A DNA stretch of 64,000 nucleotides, from positions 17,791,982 through 17,855,981 of the forward strand of contig OX388314.1 in the NCBI GenBank assembly GCA_947579605.1, written 5' to 3'. The notes under the pieces are model-generated. The model ran no database searches. It had not been told where the DNA came from and saw only the letters and a program-made list of their open reading frames with translations. The position numbers and the translations under genes were made by a program. The stretch is from Athripsodes cinereus. Lineage: Eukaryota; Arthropoda; Insecta; Trichoptera; Leptoceridae. Below, piece after piece: positions 12,820-24,551 of this stretch (its first letter is position 1; each line of letters opens with the position of its first letter).

Positions 12820-13341
12820 CTTTTTTTCAATTTGAAACATGTTGATTTATATTATTACAATGATTTAGTCGATATATTGAATAGTGATCCTATGTTACAG
12901 TATGTTCTAACCGTGTTTAGTATAGAAAGTAAAGTTAAAAAATTTAAGGTCATGAGACTAAAACCAATATAGGTACAGATTTAACATTCGCATTATTTCC
13001 ATATAAATGCGGTTAATTATTTGAAAGCTTAATTATTGTAGTTAATCCTACATTTAATTAGTCTCTGTGCGTTTGTAATTTATGTTTGTTTCGTACATCT
13101 GTGGAAATAATTTATTACAATGTTCTCTTTCAGGTGTGAAATATGTTGAGTATGTAGGTATGAGATACCCATGTGCATACATTAATTCAAAGTCAGACAA
13201 ATCGACACTCGCCTTTAAGCCTTATATGTTAAGTGAATGTCAGAGTTTATTCATAATAACTCAATAATCAACACGTGTTTGAGATGAGAGTTCACACGTA
13301 GTTGATACTTAAAAATAAAATATATAATAATCATAGATTAC
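12820..13341. other. Non-coding stretch downstream of the host exon
   Basis: No gene feature seen. Being 3' of the donor at 13345 on the minus strand, this should be intronic for that gene. The 61-codon plus ORF at 13082 has no domain. Confidence 0.55.
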
Positions 13342-13345
13342 TCAC

Positions 13346-14090
13346 CTAAATGTGACATTAGCAATTCGTTCTTCACTCATTCTGGAGTCTGCAACTTTCC
13401 ATTTAAACCGCAGCGATGTGTTATCCTCTGGCATTCTGCCATACATGGTATGACCTATCACAACCTCTGAATTAGGAATGTAATTGTGCTTCTTGGTTTC
13501 ATCCACATACAGTCCTGGCAATGTTTCAAATCCTTCGTTAGTGAAGCTATTGACAATGTTGTAATTCGTTGCTTCGCGTTTATAAACTAGAGACGGGTTT
13601 TGACTATTTATTACTTCTTCTCCACTATCTTCATTTTTTAACGTATTAACATCTAATTTTTTATCGTTTGTTTTGTCGTTTCTATCTAATGTAGCATCGT
13701 CATTATGTACAGATTTACGTGAGTTTTTGCTAAAATTATCTAATTTCTTATCATCTATTATTTCGTTTTTCGTTTCTAAATTTAAACTTTCCCATACAGG
13801 AAGATCGTTCCTCTCTGTATTTATATCATACTCATCCACATTTAAATCGTTTGTGGATATAGATTTATTTAATTTCGCCGCATTATTAACTAAATATTTT
13901 CTATCACTTTCCGTTATTCCTAGATTGTCAAATGTTTGGTCATGTGCGTTTTTCTCTATATTTTGGTTGCAAATATGATCATCTCTTTTATCATCCAAAA
14001 CAAAGTCTCCCCTCTCCTCATAGTTCACAGACGATATTAACGAGAATATAATTACTCCGTCTTGTTTGGATAAAGTTGGTGTAAGATAAA
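13346..14090 (-). CDS. Internal exon of a secreted or membrane host protein (TMEM132-like?)
   Basis: A 745-bp open exon on the minus strand, the only convincing host coding segment here. Upstream is a pyrimidine-rich acceptor (ttctcttttgtttcag, exon starting at 14090); downstream is a strong donor (AG|GTGAGT, exon ending at 13346). In-frame sequence outside these borders is probably intronic. It enters in phase 1 and leaves in phase 2. Its first ~170 residues are acidic, Asn/Asp/Lys-rich and low-complexity (repeated DDKR, NDKTNDKKLD), likely disordered. The last ~60 are more ordered and include FETLPGLYVDE, a YGRMPEDN block and a FKWKV motif before an N-glycosylation-type NVT. A 'YG ... F.WK(V/L)' order just before a split codon recalls the N-terminal extracellular region of TMEM132/detonator proteins, but that is a weak resemblance from memory. 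Neighbouring exons were not found; they may lie outside the window or be too short to see. Confidence 0.6.
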
Positions 14091-14688
14091 CTGAAACAAA
14101 AGAGAATAATACAATTAACAACTTTTTAATAAAGTGGTCTTAAAATTTTACATAAAAATTCATTGTGTTATTTAAATCTACATATATGCATTAAATACTT
14201 TAATTAAAATGAGAACATTAAAAGCTTGCGTCTCTATTCATAATCAATCACTAATGATTAGTTTAGATAATATTGTTTTAATTGTAATTGCTTGTCAATT
14301 GTACAACATTAATCCCTCATTTGGTTAAAGCTAATGCATGTACAAAGTAACTTCTAGTTGAATAGTCTAATGATTGTAGTCTGTTACGCCATGGTAAATA
14401 TATATTATATTGAATTTATAGTTCTATTGAATAATTACAGCCTATTTATACAGATTTCCAGTCATATTATTATTATTACTAATATGATTTATCATAGTCA
14501 AAAGGATGATTAACCGTGTAATTAGAGATTCTAAATGTTCTACATACATTAACACCACGTTGCGGGTATTTTGCGTTCAATGTTAGTATTTTAATAATAA
14601 AATAGTAGATAGGTATATAGCGCTCTTTCATAAAACATTATTAATAGAGATAATTAATATTACCCATACATATATTTATAATACACGA
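14091..14688. other. Intron upstream of the exon (minus strand)
   Basis: AT-rich. It contains the polypyrimidine tract and acceptor next to 14091 and a short ATT microsatellite near 14467-14482. Nothing else recognised. Confidence 0.55.
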
Positions 14689-14689
14689 G

Positions 14690-14812
14690 TTCGTCGACAG
14701 CCTGGAGGTAGAGTCTCGGCCTCGTGAACAAGGGGTCCGTGGTTCGATACCAGGTGCCGGCAAACTCCCCTTTCACGAGTTTTTAGTAGCTTACTGTGAA
14801 AGGTATATATAT
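14690..14812 (+). repeat. SINE-B copy (tRNA-derived)
   Basis: Starts gagttcgtcgacagcctgg and carries the B-box core ggttcgatacc (about 14743-14753), then caaactcccctttcacgag and a shortened tail. It aligns along its length with 10295-10462, apart from a changed anticodon-side segment (cctcgtgaacaaggggtcc). The B box has one mismatch. The copy appears truncated or diverged at its 3' end. Confidence 0.75.
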
Positions 14813-14857
14813 AAAGTAAGAGGACTGACAATGTTTTATAGACCATGGTATATATAC

Positions 14858-15060
14858 CAAAGCATTTATTCCGTGGAGTCCTCGGTAAAAAAGAGGTATT
14901 CCACTCTTTTTCTGTCAAATTATCTAGAGTTTGTGTGTTCACATTGTGAAAAGATATTTTAAACATATTTGATATCAACAAAATCACTGTTTACTTTTCA
15001 CTATTGATTTTACTCGAGCATTTTCGTCAAGTTAGCTTGAAGTGTTTTTGACATGACATT
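14858..15060 (+). repeat. Dispersed repeat shared with the 36.4-36.6 kb fold-back
   Basis: The segment containing gtttgtgtgttcacattgtg, tttaaacatatttgatat and gtttacttttcactattgat occurs in inverse orientation at about 36405-36575. The left portion (ccgtggagtcctcggtaaaa ... ccactctttttc) is also seen, inverted, near 60700-60755. This looks like one long repeat of which only parts survive at each site. No coding potential and no clear ends. Confidence 0.6.
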
Positions 15061-15187
15061 TCTGTCAGTTTAAGAGACAGCGTAAAACACCTCTTTTTAG
15101 ACATTAATTGAACATTAATTTTAATTTTACATCTTCAGTTTAACAATAAGGTACATATGTCATGCTGAATGTCTTAACTTTTATTGG

Positions 15188-15252
15188 AAAGGACAACTTG
15201 TAGATTTTGTAAAAGCAGTTGGTCTGCTATCTACCCCACGAGTGGAAAATGT
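15188..15252 (+). repeat. Diverged SINE-A fragment
   Basis: Reads ggaaaggacaacttg ... agttggtctgctatctacccc acgagtgg, matching the middle of SINE-A (compare 36218-36290) with many substitutions. It lacks head and tail and is an old relic. Confidence 0.5.
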
Positions 15253-15699
15253 TGTAATATATGAACAAGTATATAAATAAACTACCAAGAAAACACGTGC
15301 CAAAGTAATCAGAGTTTTGCCAGTCTTTTCACAACATTATTATGTATGTTACATGTTATTTGCCCTATTAAATACAATGAAAGCAACTCTATTATTAAAT
15401 ATCAGACATTCCTTTATATGAAAAAGAATATAAAAATATGTATACATAGTATGATTGTAATGCTCTATTTTTATTACAATTACTTGTAAATTGAATATTT
15501 TTTGTAGCAATTTAAGCATTTGTGTATAACTAAATTTTCGTTTAATAAAAGAAAGCATATTTTATATAGTAACGCATTATACACTAAAATTATATTTTAT
15601 ATTGGATTATACTTAAAATGGTAAACGAGCATAATATTAAAACGTCTTTTTTAAATCTCACGAATTTCCTGTAATTAGATAATGATGTTTTTAGTAATA

Positions 15700-16092
15700 A
15701 TAACATGTAGTTATTTTTCGTGTTGAAACCCAGAAAACTAAGCCAACTGATCTCCAGTACTATGCAAAACGCACAGCACGTGTGAGATACGTCGAAAATA
15801 TTCTTTAACATGCATGTGACAGGACACAGCGGACACACCCAACAAATCCGGGGAAAGTGACTAAGCTGCACCGCAGTCTCATGTCCCGGATATCTGTAGG
15901 AAGTCTCATCGTTCTCTATTCTCACTGCAGATCCCATTGGGTTAGTTGGAAGATATCGCGTCCCTGCGATAAACTCGCCCATTGTGCAAAATTATTCGTT
16001 TATACCATGTATCTTCATCATTTGTATCCATATATTTTGTACAATAAAGTTTATTATTATTATTATTATCCCAATACCAGATCTCAGTCATG
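15700..16092 (-). pseudogene. LINE-D 3' end remnant, split by a nested insertion
   Basis: The minus strand carries the C-terminal coding end and 3' UTR of a LINE also present at 61985-62324. Shared blocks include the sequence coding for CPLCPVTC, the stretch gcgttttgca.agta and ctgggtttc.acacg. The reading frame is broken by indels. Homology runs from about 15700 to 15936, stops, and resumes at 16068 (ccagatctcagtc), because SINE-C is inserted between. The LINE part is older than the insertion. Confidence 0.75.
15937..16067 (+). mobile_element. SINE-C, 131 bp, nested in LINE-D, ATCCCA target duplication
   Basis: A short element, gggttagttggaagatatcg ... actcgcccattgtgcaaaat ... aataaagtttattatta, sits inside a LINE remnant of opposite orientation. 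ATCCCA occurs at 15931-15936 and 16068-16073; removing one copy plus the element rejoins the LINE sequence. Other copies are at 55286-55422 (plus) and about 61835-61978 (minus). It ends with an AATAAA-like signal and (TTA)n. No A/B box is evident, so it may be a LINE 3'-end-derived short element and not a classical tRNA SINE. Confidence 0.8.
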
Positions 16093-16094
16093 TA

Positions 16095-19000
16095 CCTACA
16101 TAGTTTAAAAACATATGCTTAGTTGAAACGATAAGATGGCTTCTTAGACTCTGACCAAAAATGCTCCACGATTTCATGTCCTTTACTTTCTTACTATAGA
16201 TCAGTTTTTTTTGATGAATTATCTTGCATATACTATGTAAAAGAGTTGGGCAGATAATATTTTAATAGTGGTGGAAAATAAGCAGATTCATATGGTTCGA
16301 GATAGTAGAAAAGGGAAAAGTTCTGAAAAAATCTATATTTAACAGTGGAGAAACAAGAACTAGCAATAAGTAAAAAACATTAAAATAACAAAAATAATAA
16401 ATAATGTGTTCAAAAAATATATATGTATTTTGATACGAGTGAATTTATTCAAGAAGTAGTACATAAGTGAAAGACATATTTTAAATTAAGATTATTATAT
16501 TAAGATCAAGCATCGCAAAAAGAATTACTTAAAATATTTATTTTTTCATAGAAATATGCCGTTATATCACCAAAACAACGACGAAATAAAAAACTTTATC
16601 ATGACCAATGAACTTATCCTAATTACCTTCTTACATAATATTATATATAATTTAATGTATGTAGGTATATTATTTCTCAGTCGTACAAAAGAAGGTCAGA
16701 GTTGAGTCAAACATGTTATATAATTGCATGCCGATTAAGATTTATATATATTGAGGTGAATTGAGGTGAAACCAAGATTTCTTATCTATTATCAAAGTTC
16801 ATACAACGTAAGCAACTTTAGAAACTAGTGCATATCCGGCATGCAACTTGAAAAGCTTCTTTCTTCCGCCGACGTGAAAGCAAGATCATTAAGAATACCT
16901 AATACTTCGCAGTACCTCAGTACTTACTTAATATCGATGTTTTTACGGCTTTTATTCAAAGAACTAATACATGTATCTAGTATAAAGTTGAACACAAGTA
17001 AATTCAAATTGAGTAAAGAATCATTAAGCAGTTCAAGTTACAAAATTAACATAATTATTTTGATCGTATTCAGTAGTAAATGTATAAGTATATTATGTAT
17101 GTAAATAATATTTTAATTAGAAATAGTTTTATACTTAAAATTGATTTGTAAAAAATTGATTATAGACATTTCTTAAGAGTAACTATGTTAAAATTGAATT
17201 TGAACAATTTTTTAATTACCACTCGATACACTATTTTTGTAAATGAATAACACTTTTCTGTAAATTGATGTGTCAAATTAATCGGATAAAAATACATAGG
17301 AAGACATATTTCGCATGTTTTTAATACATAGTGAAAAGAAAAGCTTGTTTCAATTCATATAATATGTTTGCTTATTATAATATATGATTAATAAAAAATA
17401 ATGTCTCTGTAGTAACAAAAAGAGAATAAATAAATCGTATTTCCTATTCGTTGATTCAGACAGCTTGTATAAATATTGTCACGTACACTTTACTGGAAAC
17501 AATAATTAATCAAGCCGTAGCTCTCTACATGAAGTTTATTGTTATTTGTGAGTAAAGTCGATTGATTGGAACGAAACAATTGTGAAATATCAACATCACT
17601 GTGTTTGGATTTTGAATACCACCTACCACGTACACATTACTGCACACGACGGCAAATAACATTGGTTGATCGTAAAATTTAATTGTACCTATCCATTTAT
17701 GCATATGTGTACAGTTGAACTTTTTGATTTCAGAAAAAAGTCATGAAATTTTGCATATCAAAGATACGCTTTTATATTTCATTGCAGTAATTTCAGCATC
17801 ACGTATTCATGTACTATTCTATACTGTAATGAATTCGAATGGATTGTTTTATTCAGTAATGCATCCGCAGTAACAAGTGTCAGAATATTAACGTTTTCCA
17901 CTCAACTGATTAAAATCCTTTTAACTTTTGAAATAAATCAAAAGTCGTAAAACTGGTGCGTGTTCAAACATAAAGCGCAAAATGTATTTGAAATAAATAA
18001 TGCAAAACCATAAACTTATGTAACATTCGAGTTTCCGGTCTCATTCTTGTAAAATGTGAAGATTATTCTTCTAAATAAGATGTTCTAATAGATAATAGTA
18101 TTGGTTAACTATATTCCCAAATATACCCCAAATGTCTTCAGATAAAGCCAAAGCTTGTATATTATTGAATATAGAATAAGTCACTACCAAACTACGAACC
18201 GCAGTTCTTCCGTTGAATAAATCGAGACTATTATTATACTTTCGATTATATTACTATTTGAGTTAGTATTCCGGACTCAAAAGTAAATTAAAAAAATGAT
18301 AATTTTTAATTACGAAGAAACTCAAACCATTTACTAAGTACTTTAAACACATTGAAAAATATTGTTCCACATGGCAGAACTCTTAACTATTATATAAAAA
18401 ATATCATTTTAATATAATATCCAATAGCATCCTAAGAGATAAAATCACTTGATTGTTGATATAACAAATTACGCATTAATTTCGTGGACTGAGTACTTCA
18501 GTACAGTAGTGGATAGTAATCCAGAAAGAAGAAATAAGTGCCTATACTTCCTTTCTATATAAACATACCTTCCTTCTATAGATAAAAGCAAAGAAATAAC
18601 ATATTATTACAATAATACAATACGACTGTTTGACAAATAACATATGTTTCTCTATTTGCTTTCCATTAATGGATGTTTGAGTAAAGAAAAGAATATTATA
18701 AAGCAACTTTTTAGTAAACGTATTATACTGATGATTTCTATTTATGACAGAGTAAAGTTCTTTTATTTTATATAAGTTTCTGAATAGAAATGGTCCTGTT
18801 AATTTGGGAAATGAAAAAATCATGGAATACTTTAATACATGTGTGGTTTAGTATTAAAACTGGATAATTTTATTCATAGTAAAATGTCTTAAGAGGCCAA
18901 AAACTAGTTAAATTTTGACTTATTTCCATACTAACATTGACTTTTTTCACTTTATTTCATCCAAAATCATAGTTTATTTTTGCATACTTAGTTTAAAAAA

Positions 19001-21500
19001 AAAGCATTTTTACATTGTCGATCACAGACTACTCTTATTATATAAACAAATAGTTTGTTAAAATAAGCTTTTTGACAATAATTAAGCTATATTTTTGCCA
19101 TCTTTTCATATAGAATAAAAAAGTTTCGTCTAGTTTGTATTGCTTCCGGCAAGTTTCGTTATCTCATTTAAGAATATTCATACTTAACTCTTTTTTACAA
19201 AAGAAACTAACTTTGTACATTATTTTTTGCAAACAATGAGAACTTTTGAATGAGTGCTTTATAAATTTATTTTCTAAATCTTTAATATGTATTCAATTAT
19301 GTAAAATATATACAGGACTGAACCTTTATGAATAAGTGGTGGATTTGATTAAATAAGCAAAAAAAAAATCAAATCCTCTTAGCGAGTTGTCTGTCTGAGG
19401 AGACAAGAGTAATTAATATCAAAAGTTCTTCAAAATTAGCTGAACATTTTCTTAATAATTTCTTGCTCCATAATCTATGGGTCTGAAGGTTTACAGATTA
19501 AGTTAAGCTTTGATTACTTTGATTCTTAAAACTGCTACCCTGAATATAATTATTTTTCAACAAAGCAATGGAATGAGTGAGTCCTATATCACCTGTCAGA
19601 CTTTACTCTATACTGATATGAAAATACTCTGCGGATTTAAAGCTGCTCCTGATCATATGCATACTCTATAGCACTAGGAAACCATCAGCAAATCAAAGCA
19701 TAATTTACGTTCTACGTTTAATTATGTTGATACTTGTTAAGTTTAAAAGTAACTTTGAAAACTTGTGAAAGAATGGTTTCATGGTTGAAGAATTTAAAAA
19801 GCTATCAGAGTTTTTCTCGATTAATATTTGCACCATTATTCATAAAGTTTACTTCTCACAGCGGTTTAGAAATAAGATGATGGAGTTTTTATGTTACAAG
19901 CGTAGGAGATTGTTAGTATCGGTAGCACTGTTTTTAAATTGTGAATAAAATTCTACCTTGGTTGAAATTTTGCACTGAAGTGAAAGAAAAATGAGAGACA
20001 AAATAGAATGCTGCACGAACAGTACTGAAAATATAAGCTCACAATTTTTTTTCAGCAATCGAAAATCTATAACAATAATAAATGTGCCAGAAAAGATAAA
20101 TAAACTTTTAAGAGTATTAAGACATCAAAATATTGACAATTAGTAAATTTTATATTGTCATGCAAAACAGACTATGGTAAAAAAGTGTTTTTTTACCATT
20201 TAAAATATACAGGTAGGTACCATAAATGAAAAACTATATAAAAGTTATTTAAGAAGATTAATTTTTTAGTCTTTTTACTCTGAGAAAAATATCTTATCCA
20301 TATAATTTCATGAGCTACTCTGCAAGATATTTCTTCCATTCGTCGTTTTCATAGAAATGGTATATTGTGAAAATGAGTTATCCTGGACAGTACAAATTAT
20401 TAGGATTAAAATCTTATTCCTTTTATTTGTCTAATATGTAAATAGTCTTGTATGTTTTAATATACTTTTTTAGTTTTTCATGATATATCAAATATTTAGT
20501 AAAATTTTTCGCAGTTCGTAGACGAATGAAAATACACAATTTTACTTTTATTAGTATGTGTACATACAGTACGTGTGAATATATAAATGACTTGTATGCT
20601 AGTGAGCATATTTTTTTTAATATAAAGCAGAAGAAGAAAAATGCTTTTGTTGACCGATAAAAGATCTGATGGAAATAGGAACTGAGTAAAAAGCTCACGA
20701 CCCACGATACATTATTCATTGCAATGATCATTAATCAAATGGACTTGTACCAGGCGACACTTGCTATTATTTATTGTCCCTTTCTTTGTTGAGCCCACTA
20801 AGTGCTTTATAACACCGGTATATTAACGAATACCCAAATCCCCCTGATTTCATTATGTTGGAGTACATTTCTCACCAGGTGTCACTAATGTTTGCATAAT
20901 TTCAGTGTGGGATACTTTTTTCATTTTTCAATATAGGTAGGTAATACAGCTTGCAACTGATTTATTATAAGAAATTGAGGTTAGACTTCTGGTCAATTAT
21001 GTAATTTAAAGAAGATTTTTTTAATAAATCAGAATAAGAAGCTTAAACCCATCATAGAAAGAAAAAGTAATAATTCAAGTATGTTAAGTTTTCAATGGTT
21101 ACAAAATCATAAATTTAACTTTGTCTGAAAATCCTGCCATAATATCAGTTTTATTATCATTAATGTTAAAAAAAACTGCTTATTAAAGATCTTTGTAAGT
21201 AATATATCGAAATTTTGCAATTCATTAGAAAAAATCGATGTGAAAATCTAAAAATAGCGTAAATATTTTTTTTAACATTTTTTGTGTTCGTACGATTCTC
21301 AGCTGTTCATTTATTTTCATCATATGTGATAATTAAAAATGGAAATTCATAATTAATACATCAAAAGACGAAGGTCATAAATAAAAGATATTTCAAAAAT
21401 TTATAGATTTGACTTCCCCCAAGCAATTTAATTTCAAAATTACTTTATTCACTGTCAAAAACATAACTTAATAAAACAATAGCGAAGGTTAATTATCTCA
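16095..21500. other. Long AT-rich stretch without recognised genes
   Basis: More than 5 kb with high A+T, frequent homopolymers and only short chance ORFs (the longest about 100 codons, rich in Phe, Ile and Lys). I see no terminal repeats, retroelement motifs, tRNA or splice-bounded exon. It may be intron or intergenic DNA; small exons here could easily be missed by eye. Confidence 0.5.
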
Positions 21501-21665
21501 TTTCGTCTGTAGCCTAGAGGTGGATTTTTCGCTTCATGCACAAGAGGTGTGCGGTTTGATTCCAGGTGCCGGTAAACTCCCCTTTCACGACACAAGCTAT
21601 AAACTTACTATGAAAAGAGTATAAAGTTGTATTTGAATTTAACACAAAAACCCAGATACATACCT
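21501..21665 (+). repeat. SINE-B copy, diverged
   Basis: Contains tagcctagaggtggatttt (A-box region), a weakened B box (ggtttgattcc, about 21552-21562), ggtaaactcccctttcacga and gttgtatttgaattt before an A-rich tail near 21670. This matches the 10295 copy in order and spacing, with more substitutions and one damaged B-box position. Probably an older insertion. Confidence 0.7.
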
Positions 21666-21692
21666 ACTTATAAAAAAAAATATGAGTAGCTC

Positions 21693-21800
21693 TGTGATAC
21701 TACTATACTATACCCCCACTCCGTGTCTCGAGTGGAGTAGGCAGAGAGAACGGAGCGCCATATAGATTTATCCCTACACTTTTTCTCCACTTGTTCCACA
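21693..21800. repeat. Retroelement-like GC-richer fragment
   Basis: tatacccccactccgtgtct followed by gagtggagtaggcagagaga is the style of short repeats widespread in insect genomes. No second copy was identified in this window, so the assignment rests on composition and resemblance only. Confidence 0.3.
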
Positions 21801-22560
21801 ATCATTCACGCCGATTTCTTTTACTCAATACGCGAAATATGTGGATTAAATTTGCATGTAATAGTTAAATTATCTTCTCATTATCGGTACCATACTTTTT
21901 GGATAGGTATAAAATCAACGATTCAAATACAGCAGTAAGTTCTTCATTTGATGTGATTAAGTATCAAACCAATGAGTTTAATCGTATAGAATAGAAAATC
22001 AAAGAAATAATTGGTAATGCGGCCAATCAAATCGTGCAGCCAAACTTATTTCATATCAAAACTTTGATTTAAAAAGATTCCCATAATGATTTTGTCAGGT
22101 GTATAGGATGTATAATACGTCTGTTTTGGAAAGAAGGAGACCACTACTATATTAATGGTTTTGAGTGAAATAGCAAACGTGTATTGTCTTATTACTAATT
22201 TCGGAACATCTTTTCTGAGAAAATACTCTATACTTTAAAGAAAGATCTTTGCATTAAACATCCTTTGGACACTGTAGCCATATAAAGCCAATATCATGTA
22301 GGACTAATAAGTGTTCAAGGAAAAGAAGGCTATGCTGTATTAGAATAATATTATTTGAGTCAATAATACTTTACTTTTTCTCATATTTACGTACCTATGT
22401 AGTTTGTGATTATATGAAAAAATAGAATTTATTATTATAATAATCCTTTTACTTTATATAATAAATATGAAAGGAAAATATTATTATATACAGTTATTTA
22501 TGTATCAAAAAAATACATTCTTAATAGTAATATTCTGATATTTTTTATTTATAAATCTAT
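21800..22560. other. AT-rich non-coding stretch
   Basis: Nothing recognised. Confidence 0.6.
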
Positions 22561-22567
22561 ATATATT

Positions 22568-22705
22568 AATAATAATAATCTTTATTCAAATAATATAGTC
22601 TTTACATTTTCATAACAACACAGTTCAACATACTTAATACAATCATAAAAAAAAATATCTTCCACACTAGACATAGGGCTGCGTTGTGGCAGAAATACCA
22701 ATGTG
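22568..22705 (-). repeat. Retroelement 3' end (minus), (ATT)n tail
   Basis: Read on the minus strand: a GC-richer stretch (ctgccacaacgcagccctat) followed by an AT-rich 3' UTR, an aataaag polyadenylation-type signal and (ATTATT)n. This is the usual layout of a truncated non-LTR element 3' end. Family not determined. Confidence 0.5.
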
Positions 22706-22765
22706 ATATAAAACAATAGAATTATTGAAGTTAGCAAAAATAAAAAAAGAAAGCTAAAACCTTAG

Positions 22766-22884
22766 AATCGGAATCCGGACAGTGGATGACCTGTTCAGAG
22801 CAGCACAGGACAGGGAGGTTTTCGCCGGAGTGATCGCCAACGTCGGGGGGACCTGACATGGCACAGAAAGAAGAAGAAGAAAAC
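22766..22884 (+). pseudogene. LINE 3' remnant E (C-terminal tail and (GAA)n)
   Basis: An open plus-strand stretch codes for a C-terminal LINE tail (RTVDDLFRAAQDREVF, then VIANVGGT, stop at 22854-22856), followed by ggcacagaaagaagaagaag. It is the same family as 37411-37592, with identical residues at AQDRE and VIANVGGT. 5'-truncated and not functional. A tail of this type is typical of RTE/CR1-style ORF2 ends, but the clade is not assigned. Confidence 0.7.
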
Positions 22885-22889
22885 CTTAG

Positions 22890-23438
22890 AATAAATTAAT
22901 AAAATCAACTAGTCAAACAAAATTTCTTTATATCGTTTATTTTATGACCCTATTATTCATATTGTTATTAATATGATATTATGTATATTCCTTTAGTGGC
23001 CAAAAGATAATAATTATACTACCAAATATCTCTGTATATTTCAGATATTTTTTTTCTTTTATGAAAACTTCTTTCAATTTATAGATTTTAATCCATTAAA
23101 GAAAACTTTAGGAACGAAAGTTATCTTCTTTCTCTATCTAATGTTTTATTTTAGGAAGTACCGAGTACGTTTAGTATAAAACCAGTTATGTTAATTTTTT
23201 AGTCACATTTATGTTGGAACGACGCATAAATTTTTTTTTTGTGATGACCAAACATTATTTTATTCATTTATAAATTTCTTGCGACGTGTATATTATCAAA
23301 AAAGGCAAAAATAATAAAGGTATATATGAAGAAATGGGACCCTTGCGATAACTCCCCTCTATTTATTGTTTGAATAAAAAAAAATGTATTTATACACTAA
23401 ATTGTTTGTAATCACCGTATAGTTGAGATTTAATCTTC
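22890..23438. other. AT-rich non-coding stretch
   Basis: Nothing recognised. Confidence 0.6.
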
Positions 23439-23439
23439 T

Positions 23440-24015
23440 TCTTCTCCTTGGGCAATTGTTAGTCCCTCATAATGGTGGGGTCTGCCTTTTTTGTTTTCCT
23501 ACGCCCCGTAGCTCTATCCAGAGTGTCAGAAAACAGAAGCAGTATATATTAATAAAGAGCTATCTTGTGGATGCAAAAGATCCCACCGAGAAACTCAGAC
23601 ACCAAGATTCCAATAATTCCCTGAAATTCCTCGGACAAAGCGTCAGTTCCCCCATACGGGTCTGGGAGTATCATCACTCATACTGTCAACCATTACATCT
23701 CTCTATCTGTCATCATGATGCATTCTCACAGGATATACCCCGCAAGCTGAGCTCCAATTCCATAAACACACCACGAGTCTTCTGCCAGTCCTAGCTCAAA
23801 AAATTCTGCATTCAGCTTCCTGTGGCCCCTTATCAACTGGGTATTCATAATTGAAGGAGACCCACCGTCTACCCGGATACCGCAGAAGTCTGGGGACTTC
23901 CATTTATCCGAATTCTACACTTAATAAATCTTGTTCACACCGAAGATGCCATTGTGGGCAGTCGGAAGGGCTGGACGGCCAAAAAAAACCCGTACACTCC
24001 TTCGATGTCCCTTTA
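23440..24015 (+). repeat. GC-richer retroelement remnant (family R)
   Basis: Begins near ggcaattgttagtccctcat aatggtggggtctgcc and continues to about 24015. The segment 23868-23985 (acccggataccgcagaagtc ... ggctggacggccaaaa) is the inverted match of 26800-26930. Translations contain many short ORFs, none with a clear domain. I interpret it as decayed retroelement sequence; which part (LTR, UTR or ORF) is unknown. Confidence 0.45.
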
Positions 24016-24184
24016 GCCGAGAGAAGCAAACAAAATAATAAATAATGTTTATATAAACAAAAGAAAACAATAATAATAAAACAAACAAAAATATTTTCTT
24101 AACCTAGGTTACAATAAATAAAAAATTAAAAGTACACATAAAATCAACATAATAATATTTGGAACAAAAAACTGAGTTGAGGTG

Positions 24185-24360
24185 TCCAGAAACTTCATCT
24201 AGGTATTTAGGTCGGTGAACCCGAGAGTCATCGTTACCGTAGTCGCTACAGAAACGCTTCTCTCCCCAAGGGACATCCCACCCAGACCTATTACTCTCCA
24301 CCAAAGAAGACAGGACAACATAAAGACGAAGAAACGAGTTCGCCAGCGACAACCACTATC
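24185..24360 (-). repeat. Inverted partial copy of the 26.45-26.63 kb repeat
   Basis: The minus strand aligns with 26455-26640. Shared blocks are gaactcgt, tggtggagagta, gggatgtccctt, gactctcggg and tctggacacctca. This shows a dispersed retroelement 3' region present twice in opposite orientation about 2.2 kb apart. A short protein-like similarity (LSxLVES, WDVP) is visible in one frame, but coding status is uncertain. Confidence 0.6.
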
Positions 24361-24390
24361 ATACAAGGCAAAATTGCCTTGTACGATAGT
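24355..24390. repeat. 36-nt hairpin
   Basis: The 17-nt arms 24355-24371 and 24374-24390 are reverse complements with one mismatch (actatc[a/g]tacaaggcaa) and a 2-nt AA centre. It sits exactly at the edge of the inverted repeat copy to its left. It could be a fold-back junction or cruciform-forming sequence; a functional RNA role is not supported. Confidence 0.7.
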
Positions 24391-24551
24391 GCCTTGGGTA
24401 TTCATAAATAAAGATAACGAAAATAAACACATCAATTGTGATTAGTAAATAGTTAAGACCCATCAAATAATCAACTAATAAAATAAATCGAAGCCAACTA
24501 TGTTTAATATTCGTTGAATAAACGTAAAGTAGTTTACAAGTTACCGTCAAG

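Noticed and set aside
20423..20731. 102-codon minus ORF as a membrane protein gene
   Set aside because: Phe/Ile/Tyr/Lys-rich translation expected of AT-rich DNA, with a second overlapping ORF in another frame and no supporting signals.
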